Shown: in pieces, positions 11,301 to 26,300 of the stretch
Numbering within the stretch: position 1 is the stretch's first letter
How the letters are laid out: each line of letters opens with the position of its first letter
DNA from: Dermatemys mawii
Lineage: Eukaryota > Chordata > Testudines > Dermatemydidae
Direction of reading: 5' to 3'
NCBI GenBank assembly: GCA_007922305.1
Contig: ML677348.1
Location: forward strand, 18,336,699 to 18,400,698
DNA length: 64,000 nucleotides
The notes under the pieces: model-generated
The model's database searches: none
Seen by the model: only the letters and a program-made list of their open reading frames with translations
What the model was told of the DNA's origin: nothing
Made by a program: the position numbers and the translations under genes

Positions 11301-14300
11301 TTTCCACTAATGGAACAGGATATCTTTTATTTGAGATATTTCCTGATGTTCCTATATCAGTGAGGCTTTGATTATCTTGATTCTTAAGGCACTCAAGTAT
11401 GTACTTGTAATTAAAGGAAAAGTGTACGTTGGGATGGACGACTGAATCCCCTGTTGTCTATGCGCCCTGTTTCTTGGATATATCCATACTAGTAGTTTTG
11501 CCTTTCCACTAACCTATTTGCAAGTCATCAGACCTAATTGCCATCAGAAAGGTAGGACTATACAGTAGGGAAGCAGGTGGAAAGAAAAATAGCTTTTTGT
11601 TTAGGCCTTAACTGGTAAGGCTGCAATTCAGAGCTTTATTATATCCTGAGTTTAGTGAAATATTTTCTGAGCAAGTGTCAGGTAAGTAACCGCAAGTTGA
11701 ATAAAAACAACTAGTATAATTAAGAAGACACTGAAAAAATTCATATACCTTAAATTATGATTGATTTGGATAAATCCTGCTCAGTATTGTGCTTTCTTTG
11801 TTCCTCTCCTAGGGGGTTAAGAGGAACTGCTACTATTACACACTTCAGATCTCTCCTGTCCACAGTTAAAAACTCACTGTTACCTCTTGTGTAACCTTTG
11901 TGATTCCAGCATTCCATCCCATTCTATCCCTCTTCTGTTAAAGATACATTACACAAAATTCTACTTGTTTGAATACTAGTAGGAAGAAAAATTGTACAGT
12001 ATGTCTCATTTTACACGGTATTCTCAGCTCTGTACAAATTTCCTTTATAGGAACATGTTTCCAATTCAAGCTGTTGCCTTTTAACCTTGTGTTATCTGGG
12101 CATGTTTTCAGTTGTTTTCAGCCATTGTTCTGTTATTTATTGAGCAGTCTGAGAACACATTTGGTATGCCTGGCTATTTTAATAACTGGGTGATCCAGGA
12201 CCATATCAAGCTGTACATTCTGTATGCATTGAAATGAGAGTGCTGGAGTTAATTTTAGTTCTCCAAAGGGAGGGTCAGTCTTCCTGTCATTTTAAGTATC
12301 ACAGTTTTTCTTGGGGTGGGTTGAACAGAAAGTGGCCTTTCTGAAGGCATTTAGAGCAAATCTTTTCTATCAACAGATCCCTTATTTTAAAAGTAACTTC
12401 ATCAGTGACTGTTCCACTATTTTCGATCACCATATATTTTTTCTCTGTGGTATTTTCAAAAGATACACGTGTATCAGTAGTCTTAACTTCATACAGTCTT
12501 ATAATCGTATAAGTCATTTTTCTCTGCTGTATCCCACCCTAGTTGAAAAGTGTGTAGACTTGTAGATTCTTCACTGTCAAAACATTTTATTCAATTTAGA
12601 TGGGGAAATGTTTAATGAATTTTGTACTCTGACTTTGGCTCCTGACTGTGCTAGACCCTTGAAAATATCTATTGTACAGCAGTTTCTCTAGGTACGTCTA
12701 TATCCCCCATTACTTGTTGTATTTGAGCACCTCACAATCTTTAATATGTTTATCCTCCCAACACTGCTATGGGATAGTTAATAGTATAATCCCTGTTCTA
12801 TAGATGGGGAACTGAGGCACAGAGACAGTGCGTCTCAACCCAGGTCTCAAGTTCTGGACTAGTGTCCTAAATTGAATTATTATTATTACAACTAAATGGA
12901 AGGTCACTAATATTTTGTAGCATAGATATTAATATCAATAAGAATAACGTGAGCCCTTGTGTTCGGGAACAAGGCAGTAAGACTTTCTGGATTGCATTTT
13001 ATCTTTCATAAGAAGAAAACCTATGTAGTGAGACTCTGGTCCTATCCATGCTACAAGCCATGACTGTTGTAGCTACAATGGTTGTTCTAAAATGGTTGTC
13101 AAGTATGGATGTGGCAGAGCTATGTTTGACAAGCGTCTTCTGAACATGGTGATAACTAGCACAGTTACATGGCTTTCAGAGTCTTTCTTAAACAGCTATG
13201 CTACCAGAAAACGTGATATAGACTCTGTCCCACTTAGTACTATGGTTTCCAAATATATATGTGTTCCAAACATATACAAGTCAGATTGAAAACACATTTA
13301 GCTGTAACTAACAACTCAAATGTGCTTAAATGTCCTGTTGTTGACGAGATCCTACATTTTCACCTGAGTCGTCAAACTGAATTTTCTGGGCATAAAATAA
13401 TTCCCTTTAAGTGTTTTAGTTTTTTTACAAGTGTTACGTCTTTTTCCTGTGTCCATCCCAGTCATCTCCAATTTACAGCATCTCACAATTGCCCTGATCT
13501 GCTATGGGTTTTTCTTTCTTTGTGGTATTAGTTACTGGCTACTGCGAGAGGCAATATGCTAATATATTATGTTTGGTTTGGTAACCCCTATGGAGGGGTC
13601 ATCTTGAGATTCCCATATATTATGTGAGCAACTATTCTTTGTGGTCAGAGCTACGTGGAACTCAGCCAGGACAGTAACATTGAGATGAATCTAAGAGACT
13701 GACATCTTTTTTTCATGTAAATCGAAATTTGCTGTCTAAGTGAGCTAGAGTACTAAATATGAGCATCTTCCTATTCTCTGCTCTTTAATATGTTTGGAGT
13801 AGACCTAAAGCATTTGAGTAATGAGTATGTTACATGTAGCTCAGGTTCCAGAAGGAAGACATGGAAGAAAGTTGCTCGAAATCAGCCTTATGGTGGATAA
13901 CATCACATCCTAAAAGGCTGATATACATTAGTATACCTTGTTGTTTGTCTCCAGTGAATGATAGCATCATGTAACTACACTGTAATACTGTTACATTAGT
14001 ACGTTAGTGGTACACAAATGGCACACACACATTACAAAAAATCAGGCAGGATTAAACATGTACAGAATTATGACAGTAATGGGGTATTTTTTATATTTTT
14101 AAAAATCTGCCTAAACATAAAGTAATCAAAATAGAGTAACTTCCATCCATGCATCCTTTTTTCCTTTTAGTCCAATTCCTGGCCAAATTCTATTTGGCAC
14201 TGCTGCTGGAGTACTTGGCTGGAAAATAGTCATGCTTGCTTGTGGAATCTAGCAAGGGCATGATGTTTTTGCATCTTTCTTGCCACTCCACTTAAGCATC

Positions 14301-17300
14301 TCAAAATGCCTTACAAACTGGCAAATTGAACTCTTAATACTGTGGTTCAGAGTCAGAGAGGAGTCTTTGGACCTGTTGGGAATACAACCTGATCTCCTAA
14401 CTCTCAGTCCCCTGCCTAACCACAGACCATCTTTGCTCGTAGAAGCTCAGATTTTTTTACTGATTTTAATCAGCGTTGTTGGCTCTATCATACAGTATTT
14501 AGCTCTGCACCTTGCCACCTTTCTTCTTGGTGGCATTGTTTAGCAATACATTTGTTGGTCTCATTTTATTTATTCAGTGTTGTATTAGTGACATTTGTCA
14601 ACTCCTTTACATGTCTTAAAAAAAACAAACAGCCTTCAAATGGAATCTGTTATGTTAGCTTAGATGAAAGGAGAGAGATCCCGTTTTTATTTTAATGCTC
14701 AATTTAAGGGGAATTGTTAAACTTGAATATGGATACCTCTTCTCACCCTGTCCTTCTCCCTTTCATATGATTGTTTTCTTAAATATGTCCTAAGTATGGA
14801 AAGAATTATAAACCCAGTAGAACAAAAAGGCTGCAATAATTAAGGATCCTGTCTAAAGCCCAGTGAAGCCAGTTGTTGGATTTGGATGAAGCTCTTTGCA
14901 GACGTCTTTAGAGGACACGACTAAAACCAGCTTGGGAATCCAAATTCCTTGGGCTAGGTTTTAAAGGTAAAGCTTCTAATTTTGGAGAGAAGAAGGGGTG
15001 AAAGGTAATAGGTATTTTTACTTAATATCCCTTTTCTCAACAGTGTATGTAGGCCCAAAATTAAAGTATGACAGATTTTACTTTTTTTGTACAACAGTTA
15101 TAATCAAAAATATAACATTAAAAATATGCCTAGATTCTAAATAACTTTAAATACATTTGTTAGGCCACTGAGAAGATCTTGAAGGCAGAGAATCCCAGTT
15201 TCAAAGTGACTACACTAGCATGTATATGTGGCCTTCTCTTATTAATCTGCAACTGGCTATGCACATCTTTTTCTTTTGCATTTTAGTATCAGGAATCAGT
15301 ACCATAGTTGGATAAGCTTTAAACTGAATACAAGAGTTCCATTTTTACAGTACTTTCACTCACAAATTATTACTTCTATATTAAAAAAAAAAAAGCAAAT
15401 TAGATGTACTCTCAGTAGCTGTCACTCTATAATATTTTCAATTAAACTGACATTCTTTATTTTTCAATGCAAAACTTAATTTTCAATATTGTAGTGCAAC
15501 CCAGTGTTAAACATCTTGGCAATAGTTTTGTTGAGAATTCTAGGTTTTAATCAAAAGTGATACTAAATGAGTACAACAGAACTGTTTGATCATTATTCTT
15601 ATTTCCTGATCTCCACTGGGTGTATTTAGCTCAATGCTCTTGCCGTTACTTGACAGTGACCTGCAATATGGTTTTGGGAAAGATTTTTAAAGGAAGTTAG
15701 ACATCGTGTGGGATTTTCGAAAGCATGTAGGTGCCTAATACCCATTGAAATTAATGAATTTTAGGAGCCTCTGTGTTTTTGAAAATCCCATCAGATGCCT
15801 AAGTACCTTTAAAAATCAATCCGATTATTACAAATTGCTCAGTTATTTCTCCAAATTTGTCAAGGAAGTGTAGCCTAACTTATAGCACTTTAAAAGTTTA
15901 CTGTCCAAAAAGTTAAAATCATTTTATATAATCCTTTAGCTAGAATTCATTTAAATTAGCTCTTCTATAATTTCCTTCTCATTCATGTCTCTGATCCATT
16001 TTGATTTTTTATGTGGCAGCGGTATTTTTAAAAGGGTCTGTAGGACTTAGGAACCAAGTCCATTGGTTTTAGGTGAGGTGTGTGCTTCTATTTTGATTGA
16101 CTCCTCTTTCCTCATTTCTATACATTCGTATTAACAAGCACTGAAAAATGTTGTTCCTTTTGTGTTAAATCTTCTGTGCTTCACCCTTTTGTGTCTGAGC
16201 AAAAGCTCACCAAGTTATTTGAGTTATTAGAGAATAAACATTTTTCTAGATTGTGTAAAACAATCTTTTTAAACAATTCTAAAAAGGCAGAAGTTTCACA
16301 ATTGGTAGCTAAACAGTCTTAATAAGGAGTACCTTCTTAGATAGACGTGTGAGCTCAAAGTTTTTAAAGTTATGAACTTTTGAACATGTTGCACCAAACC
16401 CCCCAATAAAATGTTTCATTGAGCAGCCAGTTGCACAGATGGAGACGTGATGTCTGATGTGATACTTCTTGGGGCTGGGGGGGAGAGGGTCTCAGAAGAT
16501 GTGCTTTGAGCTCTCACCCATTAGTTGTAAAGGTGATACATATTGCTAAATTTTTAAGGTAGCTCCTCTCTCCCAGCTGCTAGCCATTGGTGTTAAATTT
16601 TTGTTAAAAACAAAATGTTGACCATTGAAAATACAAATTCCTTCCCCTCAGTTTTCAGTCTCATGACATTTGTCACAGCACAATTTCACTGGTTTTCTGG
16701 TAACCATAGTCTAATCAGAATTGCCTGTTCTGTTCATTCCCTCTGAAACGTGGTGTTGGCTACTGTCAGAAGACAGAATACTGGGCTAGATGGACCTTTG
16801 GTCTGACCAAGTATGGCTGTATTTATGTAATAAGTTTATTGAATTTATTAATGTACCGTGTCAGAAGGATTAATACATTCAGCTATAAAGTAACAGTAGT
16901 GGGTTGCATTTTATTGCTCTGTCACTTGCCAATTTTCCTCAGACCTATCAGTGGGAGGAAGAAGTGGGCAAGAGCCTTTTTTCATGAGATGCTGTTCCAG
17001 TTTTTGACCATTTTAGAGTTTCTCTTAGAAAAGTTGTTGGATATTTTATTTAGTGACTATAGCAACCTTTTCATGAAGCTGTCTGTTTCTGAGCATAAAA
17101 ACTAGGAGAGCAAATGCTGCTACTCTAACTGAATGATGTATTTCAGTTATGAGTCAGTTTGTTTTGATTGGGGATTATCAGAAGTCTCATATTGTACATA
17201 TGCTCTGCTATGTAATATCACTTGGTGACTCTTTCATGTTGTGTATCACTTTTCACTTGCATATTTAATTTATATTCTGGCACCTTATTGGCCAAAGATT

Positions 17301-20300
17301 CTAAATTGCACTACAGAGTGACAGTACAAACTGCATATACACTGTCATTTAATCTACTGTACTGCAGCTACCTCTAGGGTACAATATAGCAGCCATCTGA
17401 AGCATCCAGTAATTCTCTACCAAAGTAAGCAAAATTTACTGTATGCCATTGACTCAAATGGGGAAAATTTTATGTAAGTGGCATGTGTAATTAGCCTAAA
17501 GAGAATTTTGTGAGGATAATATGACTAATGCTGCTATAGTATTTGTGAATGGCTGTCTTGTGATCTAATGTATTGAACAAGGGGACTTGATTCAGGAGAC
17601 TAGCATTCTATGCCTGATTACTGCTGCATCATTCTGACCTTGGAAAAGTCATTTAATCTTTTTATTTCTGTTAATGCATTGTTTAAACAATGCTTAACTA
17701 TCTCTCATGCTTTGAGATCTGTGGATGAAAAGTGCGGTATAGATGCAAAATGTGCCCTTGATTAATTTAGTTCCTTGTTTTAACTATATGATCAGAACAG
17801 CTCTGGAGACATATTCATTAGCTTGTGCTCCCTCTGCTGGCTAGCTATGCAATTACAAAGCAAAATTACAGGATCGTATATGGTCATTGTAGTGTTGTAT
17901 TTTTAATTTGATTAGAGGTTTTGGGACATTGTCACCTGATTCACTACTTATAGCTTCAAATTATAATTTTGTTGTTTCGGGATCTATGCTATAGTACAGG
18001 GGTGGGCAAACGTTTTGACCCGAGGGCCACATCGAGGCCTGGGTAGGGAAGGCTGTGCCTCCCCAAACAGCCTGGCCCCACCCCCTGTCTGGCCACCTCT
18101 CACTCCCCACCTCGACTGCCCCCCTCAGAATCCCCAGCCCATCCAACCCCCCCATTCCTAACCCTCTTTCTTCAGCACACTTTCATATATGTTCTTTTCA
18201 CACATCCTGTCCATTCTTTCCTCACTCGTGCAAAGTTCTGCTCTTTCTACGCAGAGTTTTTCGGTTGCAATTACACTTTCTCACTCTAGCTGCCCAAATT
18301 GTACTCAGTTTTTACAGAACCTTCTGACTCCACCATTCAGTCCCTCTTTCTATCAAAGAGACATACACATTTTGATTGCTACATGAAAAACAGTAGTGGA
18401 TAATAATTCATTTTTTATACTGAGAATTATTACAATTTTGAACTTTCAGTTATTTCACGCTCTGCTTTGCTTTTTCAAATGTCATATGTTATGGTGCCAG
18501 TTTACAATCTTCAATCCTTTGTTTCTTACCTGGAACCTTGTAGATTGTGCAAGTTGTTCGGAACAGAGGCTGTTCCCTTTGTTGCGTGTCTGCATGGTGC
18601 CTAACACAGTGGGTTCCTGGCCCTTGATTGCATTCCTTGGTGATACTGTGTTATACATCAAAAAGCAGTCTCTTTTTTGCTGCTTAAAAGGAAAACTCCA
18701 GACTAGTTGGGGAAACTAACGTTATTCCTTCAGCTGCTGGCTGACAGAAGGCAGTAGGAGAGAGGAAAGCAAATATAAATGAATGATTTCCCTACAATAG
18801 ACCACAAATTTCAGGGCCAGTGGAAATGGTAGTTTGTTGACCTCCACTAATTTGAAGATAATCTGGCCAGCTGGGAGGTGTAATTTGGAAAACCTAGTTA
18901 GGGAAATTTGTCATTTCCCAGTATATTCAATATTAGTCTAACAGATTTCAAGTTTTCCCTGTTATTTATGCCAACTTCAAATAGAATTTTCTTTAAAACT
19001 TGCTATGCTGAGCTAATGGAGCCTTTTTCTTTTTACTTCAAGACACATATGCACTTGATGGTGCAGGGAGTTGAGTGAAGGGGAGAAATTTAGAAGAGTT
19101 CTGCCACTTCCTGGATAATATCTGCTAAAGGAATATAATGAGTCAGTCTGCCATCAGTTGCTTCTTCCTCAGTCTTGGGTATTCTTTCCCCCCCTACTAG
19201 AAGGCTCTAGAGTAGGAAGAAAATTATTCCAAAAGAGTTGTGGCAAGATAAGAACTCTAGTAGCTCCTGAGTATTGGAAGCTGTTGAAAAATGCCAGCTG
19301 AGCTAATTAGTTGTCTATTTGACACAATCAATTGAAGTCCTTACAGGAGCAAGTTGCCACTCTGAATTCATCAACTAGAATCATCAATATGCATCTTCTG
19401 TAGGTCATAACTAAGTACATTTTTTTAGTTTACTACAGACTGAGTTGGAATTAGCTGTTCATTGCTTCTCGCCAGCCTTATGTACAGCATTAAATATAAC
19501 AAATTAATGTTTAAAGCTCTAGACATATGATATGCATATTCATCTTCAGTGATTATAACAGTCCATCTTAATATCTTAAGTCTATTAAAGGATTTGGTAT
19601 TTTTGGGATAAGAATATTTTTGTGTAGGACTTCAATACTCAGACAAAGGCCAGTGGCAAAATTAATTTGAATGATTGTTCTAAAATTTTAGAAAAGTAAA
19701 TAAAATTCTACCGAGACATTCATGGAATAAATAGCCTGGTGTAGGCTTCCATTTACATGAAAAAGCAACTTTTTAGTCCACTGCTAACTTTTGATAACTT
19801 ACATATATATGTTTTTTCTACAGTACTTGATTTAAAGTTGCTTGTCCTGCATACCTTCTTACAGACGAACTGAAAAGTCATGGCTGGTAAATCAGGATTT
19901 CCTCTGTTTCATTCAAGAGTTGATTACTTCTGTAATTGGTCAGAAAATTGAGAAATTTTAATAAAAAGACATTTTCAGCAGAAATCTTTTCCCAATATTT
20001 GCCCATTGTAAATGAGATCACTGTTCCTTAAGGCAGAGTGTTGTACATGTTCATGATGTTAAAAACTGTTGCATGAGGTACATGGGGTCCTGAACTCAGC
20101 TCATCTTTAGCCTTCAGTTGTCTGAGACCACAGAAGTGCAGCTGTGCATTAATCTACAGTCTTTGACTGCCAAAAAATATATCCAGCATCTAAATTATAG
20201 AGCATCAGTGTGGACCAGTTCAGTGTCATCAACCCTTGCAGGAGTGTGGTTGGGTGCGTTAGGTCTGGAGGCCATCTGCTGTAGGTCTCATGGCCTTGCA

Positions 20301-23300
20301 TCACCTTGCCCCAGAATAGAACAGTGAAAAGTTCTCCAGGCAGCCTAGAGTGGCTGCAGAGGAACAGTCAATCGAAGGCGGTGCTGGAGCGACCAATAAG
20401 GGGCCAGATAAAAGACAAGCAGCAGAGCGGAGACATCAGTTGCTGTGTGGAGCTCAGTCAGGGAGGCCTGGGTGCCTGGTTGGCTAGATAAGCAGCTGGA
20501 TTGTGGACAGCTCACTGCACAGAGTTCGCCAGACAGAAGCAAGTCCAGGAAAGGCTGCCATGGACCGGGTTCCTGGATGGCTGGATAGAAGAGCATCAGG
20601 ACCATCCAAAGGTCAGTGTGGGTAGACTGAGCACAGAACTTGACCAGACAAGAGTATCGAGATGGGCTCTGCTGGTCTGATTGCAGAATGAGGCCAGGGA
20701 GGGCTGCTGAAAAGGACACCTGCTGAGGGTACTGAGATGAGCCCCAGCTGGTTGTCTGAAGAAGTCAGTGCCTCTGGGAGGAAGCTTAAGAGCTATTGCC
20801 CCATACCAGGGCCATGGTAAGAACTCAGGACTGTATACTTTGGAAGTGGGGACGGTGTATAAGGCTTGGCTGGAGGGCTGAGTTGCTGAAGACCTGCTGA
20901 CAGAACCATCGGCTGGAGAAAGGGGGCGCCGGTGGAGGTAGAATTCTGATTTGGCAGTCATAACTGTTCTAGTCATATTTCTAAAGGTGTGCAAGATCAG
21001 TAACCTTAAGCGTAATTTGTTCTTACATATTCTGCTAGTGAACAATAGATTTTTATTTTTTTAGATAAATAGTTGAAATAATAACAATGTAAGTTCTTGA
21101 ATAAGTACCTCCGTAGTCAGCTGTATTACAGCTAAAATGATTTTGAAATTAAAAGGCAAGAAATGTGCCAAGACTGAAGTCCTCGATCAGTTTAAAAAAA
21201 ATCATTGGGAAGTTTGCCTGAATGTCTTCAGTAAGCCTGGGTTTTACTAGAGCATAGGGGCACCAAAGCTTGTCTAAGACGGAGAAAATAGTTCATCTGT
21301 TTGAGATGCATAAAATCATCCAAATAGGAAGTTTTGAAAAATTGGGTTGTTCTTATTAAAGAAACACACTTTTGTAGTCATGTAATACTTCGAATGATGA
21401 TTCATCCAGGATTGCTGTTCTGGAAGAGTTTTTGTCCATCACGTTCCACACACAAAATCATGAAAAAGACTATGATTGTTCCCTTTCTTGTTAATGTCAT
21501 TTATGATACGATTAGGTCAAGATATTTTTGTCCCTTTGCTGTATCAATAGATGTTCCTTCATCAGCTGGAGTACAAATGCTTTTTACTAGCGATTCCGAG
21601 CTACTTCTGTAATAATGAAATCTGTTTTAAATTAAATGAACTGCAGCATAATTAGCTTTCAGTTGTTTCCCAGTTGTAATAAACTAGTTGCCAGGACAGC
21701 ATACCACAACTGTTCCTTAAAACTTATAAACAAGATTGGATACTCTTGGAAAACTGAATAAAAAAGAATGTGTACTTTAGACATTGGACAGAAGAAAGAA
21801 CAGAGAGAGGTGCTCTGTCACAAGATTCCATCTTCAACCCCAGACACACTGAATTACAGTAACCCACCCTGAGTTGACACATGCCCAGATGGAACACTCT
21901 GGCTAGATCCTCCTCTCTTGAAGGTTCTTGGCAGGCTCATGGTGAAGATGGGAAGTGCCAGTGACAATGTAGGTCTGATGATCAAGGCTTAATGGTGAGT
22001 TGAACAGGACCCCAAGTCCTTCAATCCACTTTGACAGATGAGGTCACAAATGTCTTCAGTAATTTTTGACACTATCTTAAATGGTGCTGATGTAGAAAGC
22101 TTGTCAATGTTTGTGAAGACTTGACTAGTTAATGAAACAGGTGTCTATGTGTGCATGTATAAGAGAGAATCACTCTGGTTGGAATGTGACCCAAATAACT
22201 GGGTACTACCTTGTTCTAAGTAACCCTGTTGTTTCTAGAATTAGTGCTCAGCCTTTAGGTTGTGAAGATGTTTTCTTGAGATCCTATAGTATTCTGAAAA
22301 TGTTAATTTTTGATCAGTAGTAGAGGAGGGAGTTGGAAGCTCTTCTGGTTATGAAGATAATGTTTCACTTAACAGCTGCACCATTGCATTTATTGAAGGT
22401 TTAGTATTTCATATGTGTAATTCATGAAATTCTCAAAAAGACTAAATTTTTTGTTACTTTAACATATGACATTATGAAATGTATAATCAATAAATTTAAA
22501 TGCCTATTTTAGGTATATGTACCATACGTGGTAGTTCTAGGGTTGCAGGTGTAAAAAGGTTGAGGAACCTATTCATAGCCTAGAATATTGCCATGGAACC
22601 AAACTGTCTATCTACAACCCCAATCCAGCATCCTCTGAATTCAGTGGGAATATTTCCCTTGACTTCAGTGGATGATGGATTGGGCCTTTGATGCATCACT
22701 CTGGGTTTAAGCAAGAACCTTTCAAATGTGAATGTAGCATTTCTAATGTAATTACACTTTCTTTTAGGGAAGAAACCCTTTTTTTCTGGAGCCAGCAATA
22801 ATTATAACAGTTACTGATGGGAGTAAATTAACTACCACAAGTGGGATACAGGATGAGGTAAGGTCTGATCTCTGTTTATCTACTGTACCAAACTTTCTGA
22901 TAGAAGGCTGATATGTTAGGATTACCAGTTATTTAAATGTGTTCAAATGTACATATGGGATGAACTTAAACAGTTTGAGACATTTTTATGTAATCATACT
23001 GTACTAGAAATCTTTTGAAAGCCTTTTCAGCACTAAACTTGAGAGCATTTTTAAGGAGTATCTTTAAACATTTGAAGAGTTTCTAAACTACTCAGTTTAC
23101 CAGTTTCACAGTCTGATTTAAAACAGTGGCAGACACATGCAACACAGTTTTATTTAAGGTAATTGGGATATTAGTGTAACACACATCAAATGAGTATACA
23201 TAACTTTTTAAAGGGCTTGCCAGAATACTTTTATTGTACTGAAGCATACGCATCTGGAAAAAGTGTAAACATACATAACGTGTAAAAGCCTGATTTAATG

Positions 23301-26300
23301 TAGAGATCTTCCAAGGATGGGAACCATGAACCAGAGAGCAGATTGAGATACATGAAGTGCAGAAGAAAAAGAGATTACTTCTGGATTTTATAGCTGTCTG
23401 TTTAGAATTATTTTTTGCAGTCTGGAATGTCCTTTAACAATCTAAAACAAAAAGGTGGTCTAAAGAGGAGTTAATTTCAGTTTAAATCCACACATATACC
23501 TTAGAATATTTAAGATAAAAAAATACTGAGTCTGTGCTCACAATAAACTTTGTAGGTAACCATAGCTAAAGCTCTGAGGCAATAAGCTGTTTCATCACCA
23601 GATGGCATGAACCTCCCTGCTTGGGAAGTTGCAACTATTCTTAGTGGCTTTGATTGTCATATTGTCGTCTTAGATGAATGGTGAGGAGTTCTTTATGATA
23701 CAATGGTTCTGGTCTGGTTTCTTATGCGTACAGGCCTTGAAAAAAAAGCATTGCTACTTGCTGGTCTCTCTTTTCAAAAGCAAAGGCTAATATCTGAGCC
23801 CTTTTCAGTGCTGGTGGTTTTCCTTTTTTCTTGATCCCGCCCCCGCCCCGGGAATAAGTTCTCAAATATTTTTGTATGGTGCATCACATTTTAATATAGA
23901 GGTTATCTTACAGACCACCTACCTTCCAAATTGTAATTGTGCAGACTTTCTCCTGTTTTCCTGGTATTACGTTCCTGTGGCAATTGGAGAAAGTGCTTTC
24001 ATGGAAAAATGATATTAAGAAAGTGTGAAATGTATTTTTAGCTTTCTTTTAATGCACTTAAGTTGATAAGGAGCAGGGTAGGGGAAAGGGCAAGGTTGCA
24101 TAATGTGCCGAACCAGCTGTCTGTGGACCACTAGTAAGTAGTCTATAATTCAGTTTGATAATTTTTGCTTTAGTATATGTGATGTTTTGAGGTTTTTTAT
24201 GTCTTTGAACTAGTCTGTCTCTCTCTATTCCTCCCCCCACCTTTTTGAATGATGAATAATGAGATAGTACTGCTCCAAGTGTGATCACAAAACTATCAAT
24301 GTTTTTCTAGGAAGAAAGTTAAGTTTCAGAGGGGTAGTCGTGTTAGTCTGGATCTGCAAAAGCGACAGTCCTGTGGTACCTTATAGACTAACAGACGTAT
24401 TGGAGCATAAGCTTTTTTGGGTGAATACCCACTTCATCAGATGCAATGATTATTTCATATTGTTATCTCCTGCATTGGAGATCACCCTGATGCATCTGAT
24501 TGTGAAGTTGACTTCAGGGTCCTTGAGATTATTTCTAACTTCCCATAATTCTGTTAGTCTAGAAATTTTTACATTTCTTCAAAGGCTACAGTGACACTGT
24601 CCTGTAGGCAGTTCATTCTATAATTGAACAGTCTGTTTCAATGCAGATGTTTGTCTAAATATCAGTACTAGACTAACTTTAAACAGTCTACATATTTCTG
24701 TTTTCCTACCATCCTCTGCGTGAGGGTAGTACCCCAGCCTAGTTGCTGTTAAGGGTCCCTGAGCTTTTAAGGCCTGACTCTGGACAGACAACCACAGCCA
24801 ATAATCAGGAAAGCCACTTGTGTACCTTTTGGATTTTACCACCTAGTATTCAACCTTCCTTTTCTAGGCAAACTAACCAAATAGTTCTTGAAAGCGGTTT
24901 TCAACTAATCCTGTACATTGCTGAGATCTTGGACGTTTCCCAATCAGGTTTCATGCTGGGATGTGGAACAGGAACTGTTATATATGCAGGTGGGCTACCA
25001 CTTCTTGCCCATTGATGAAGGGAAGGTGTTTTCTCATATTACTAGCTCCTTCTGCAACATTTGCAACTGTTAGCATCAGAATACTGTTGTTCTGCTTTGA
25101 CGTTTCAGGGATTATTGGGAAAACACTGAGCTGGATAAGCTTCTTCGCTTAGGATTGTACTCAGAATGGTGATATAAGTAACTTCTTTTCTGCTACCAGA
25201 CCACTCATCTGTGAAATCTCTCAGTGCACTCACTATAATTTTCCCCATCCTGTTCTTGGTCTAATTATGGTAGTCTCCAGGGATGACTTTGTTGTGCTGC
25301 TTATGGTTAAACCAATCTTCTGGCCATACCAGTCCAGAAGATTCTGTATCATGCAGTGAAAATGTGGCTACTTTCTGTCCTACCTGCCTTTTAATATGTC
25401 TATTATTCTCGTTACAAGAATACAGTAGTGGATACTACATATAAAGCAATAATAACTTGGATGCATGGCTTTGGTGACATATGACTAATTTCAAATGACT
25501 GGTTCTGTTTGGGAAAATATTCATGTATCCTCTACTCTGGCCACTTGCAGCAGCAAAAATGAACTTACAGGCAAATATCAATTTGGCTATTGAGAGAATT
25601 TACTTATTCTCTTCTGTATAAATTGTGAAACTGAGGGTTATGTATCCATTCCATGCTTTCAGAGCCCATGTGTGGTTTTTTAAAGTTTTTAATTCCAATG
25701 GGCTATTGGACAAAGATGCTGTAAGTCAGTAAGGAGCAGTGTGACTGAAATTGTTCTTACAGGAGATGCTTGTAGTTCTGCAAGTAAAACAGAAGAACAT
25801 AAACAGCTGAGCTCCCAGTCCACTAATCAGTTATGCCTAACACACTGTCATATCTGCCCTTAGAAACCAGTACACTTTTACCAACTTGTTTGCTTTTTCA
25901 GCACGTAACCTGTTAAAAATGTCTGACCAGATCAAAGAAGCTAAAAACAGTTGATGCAGAGCTGGCTGGGCAGGAGGTCTCTATTTTTAAAATTGACAAT
26001 TCTAAATTCCGTGTCCTGTTGCCCTGACTTTCCAAGTTTTCCTACAACTCACAATCTCAGAAACCTCCTTTGCAAAGGTAGTTTTTGGGTAGAATTTTTC
26101 CTGTAGGGCTGTATTTTCAATTTTAAAAGCTAGAGGAGAAGAAGCTTCTGACTAACAATCATATTTCAGTTTCTGTTCTGTTCTGGTCTTAACCTATGAC
26201 CTTTGTACATGTCATCAGACATATTGGTTAAAAAATGGAAACATGTCTCTCTGAATCATTTTTTTATTTTGTTCTTGTGTGGTTTCAGTTCTTTGTTAAA

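Larger units (their letters stand above)
3450..22767 (+). other. INTS6: INTS6 intron 3 (19.3 kb), repeat-poor
   Basis: The longest intron in the window. It contains no other gene that I can support. It is mostly AT-rich unique sequence with short, old repeats listed separately (8053-8397, 8928-8978, 9695-9796, 12715-12850, 14275-14425, 15708-15791, 16726-16832, 17600-17735, 17998-18165). No DIRS or long CR1 is present, in contrast to introns 4 and 7. A run of 14 C lies at about 4805-4817. Confidence 0.85.

Noticed and set aside
20118..21045. Coding exons in the GC-richer block of intron 3
   Set aside because: Frames overlap on both strands, have no conserved motif, and no consistent splice signals.
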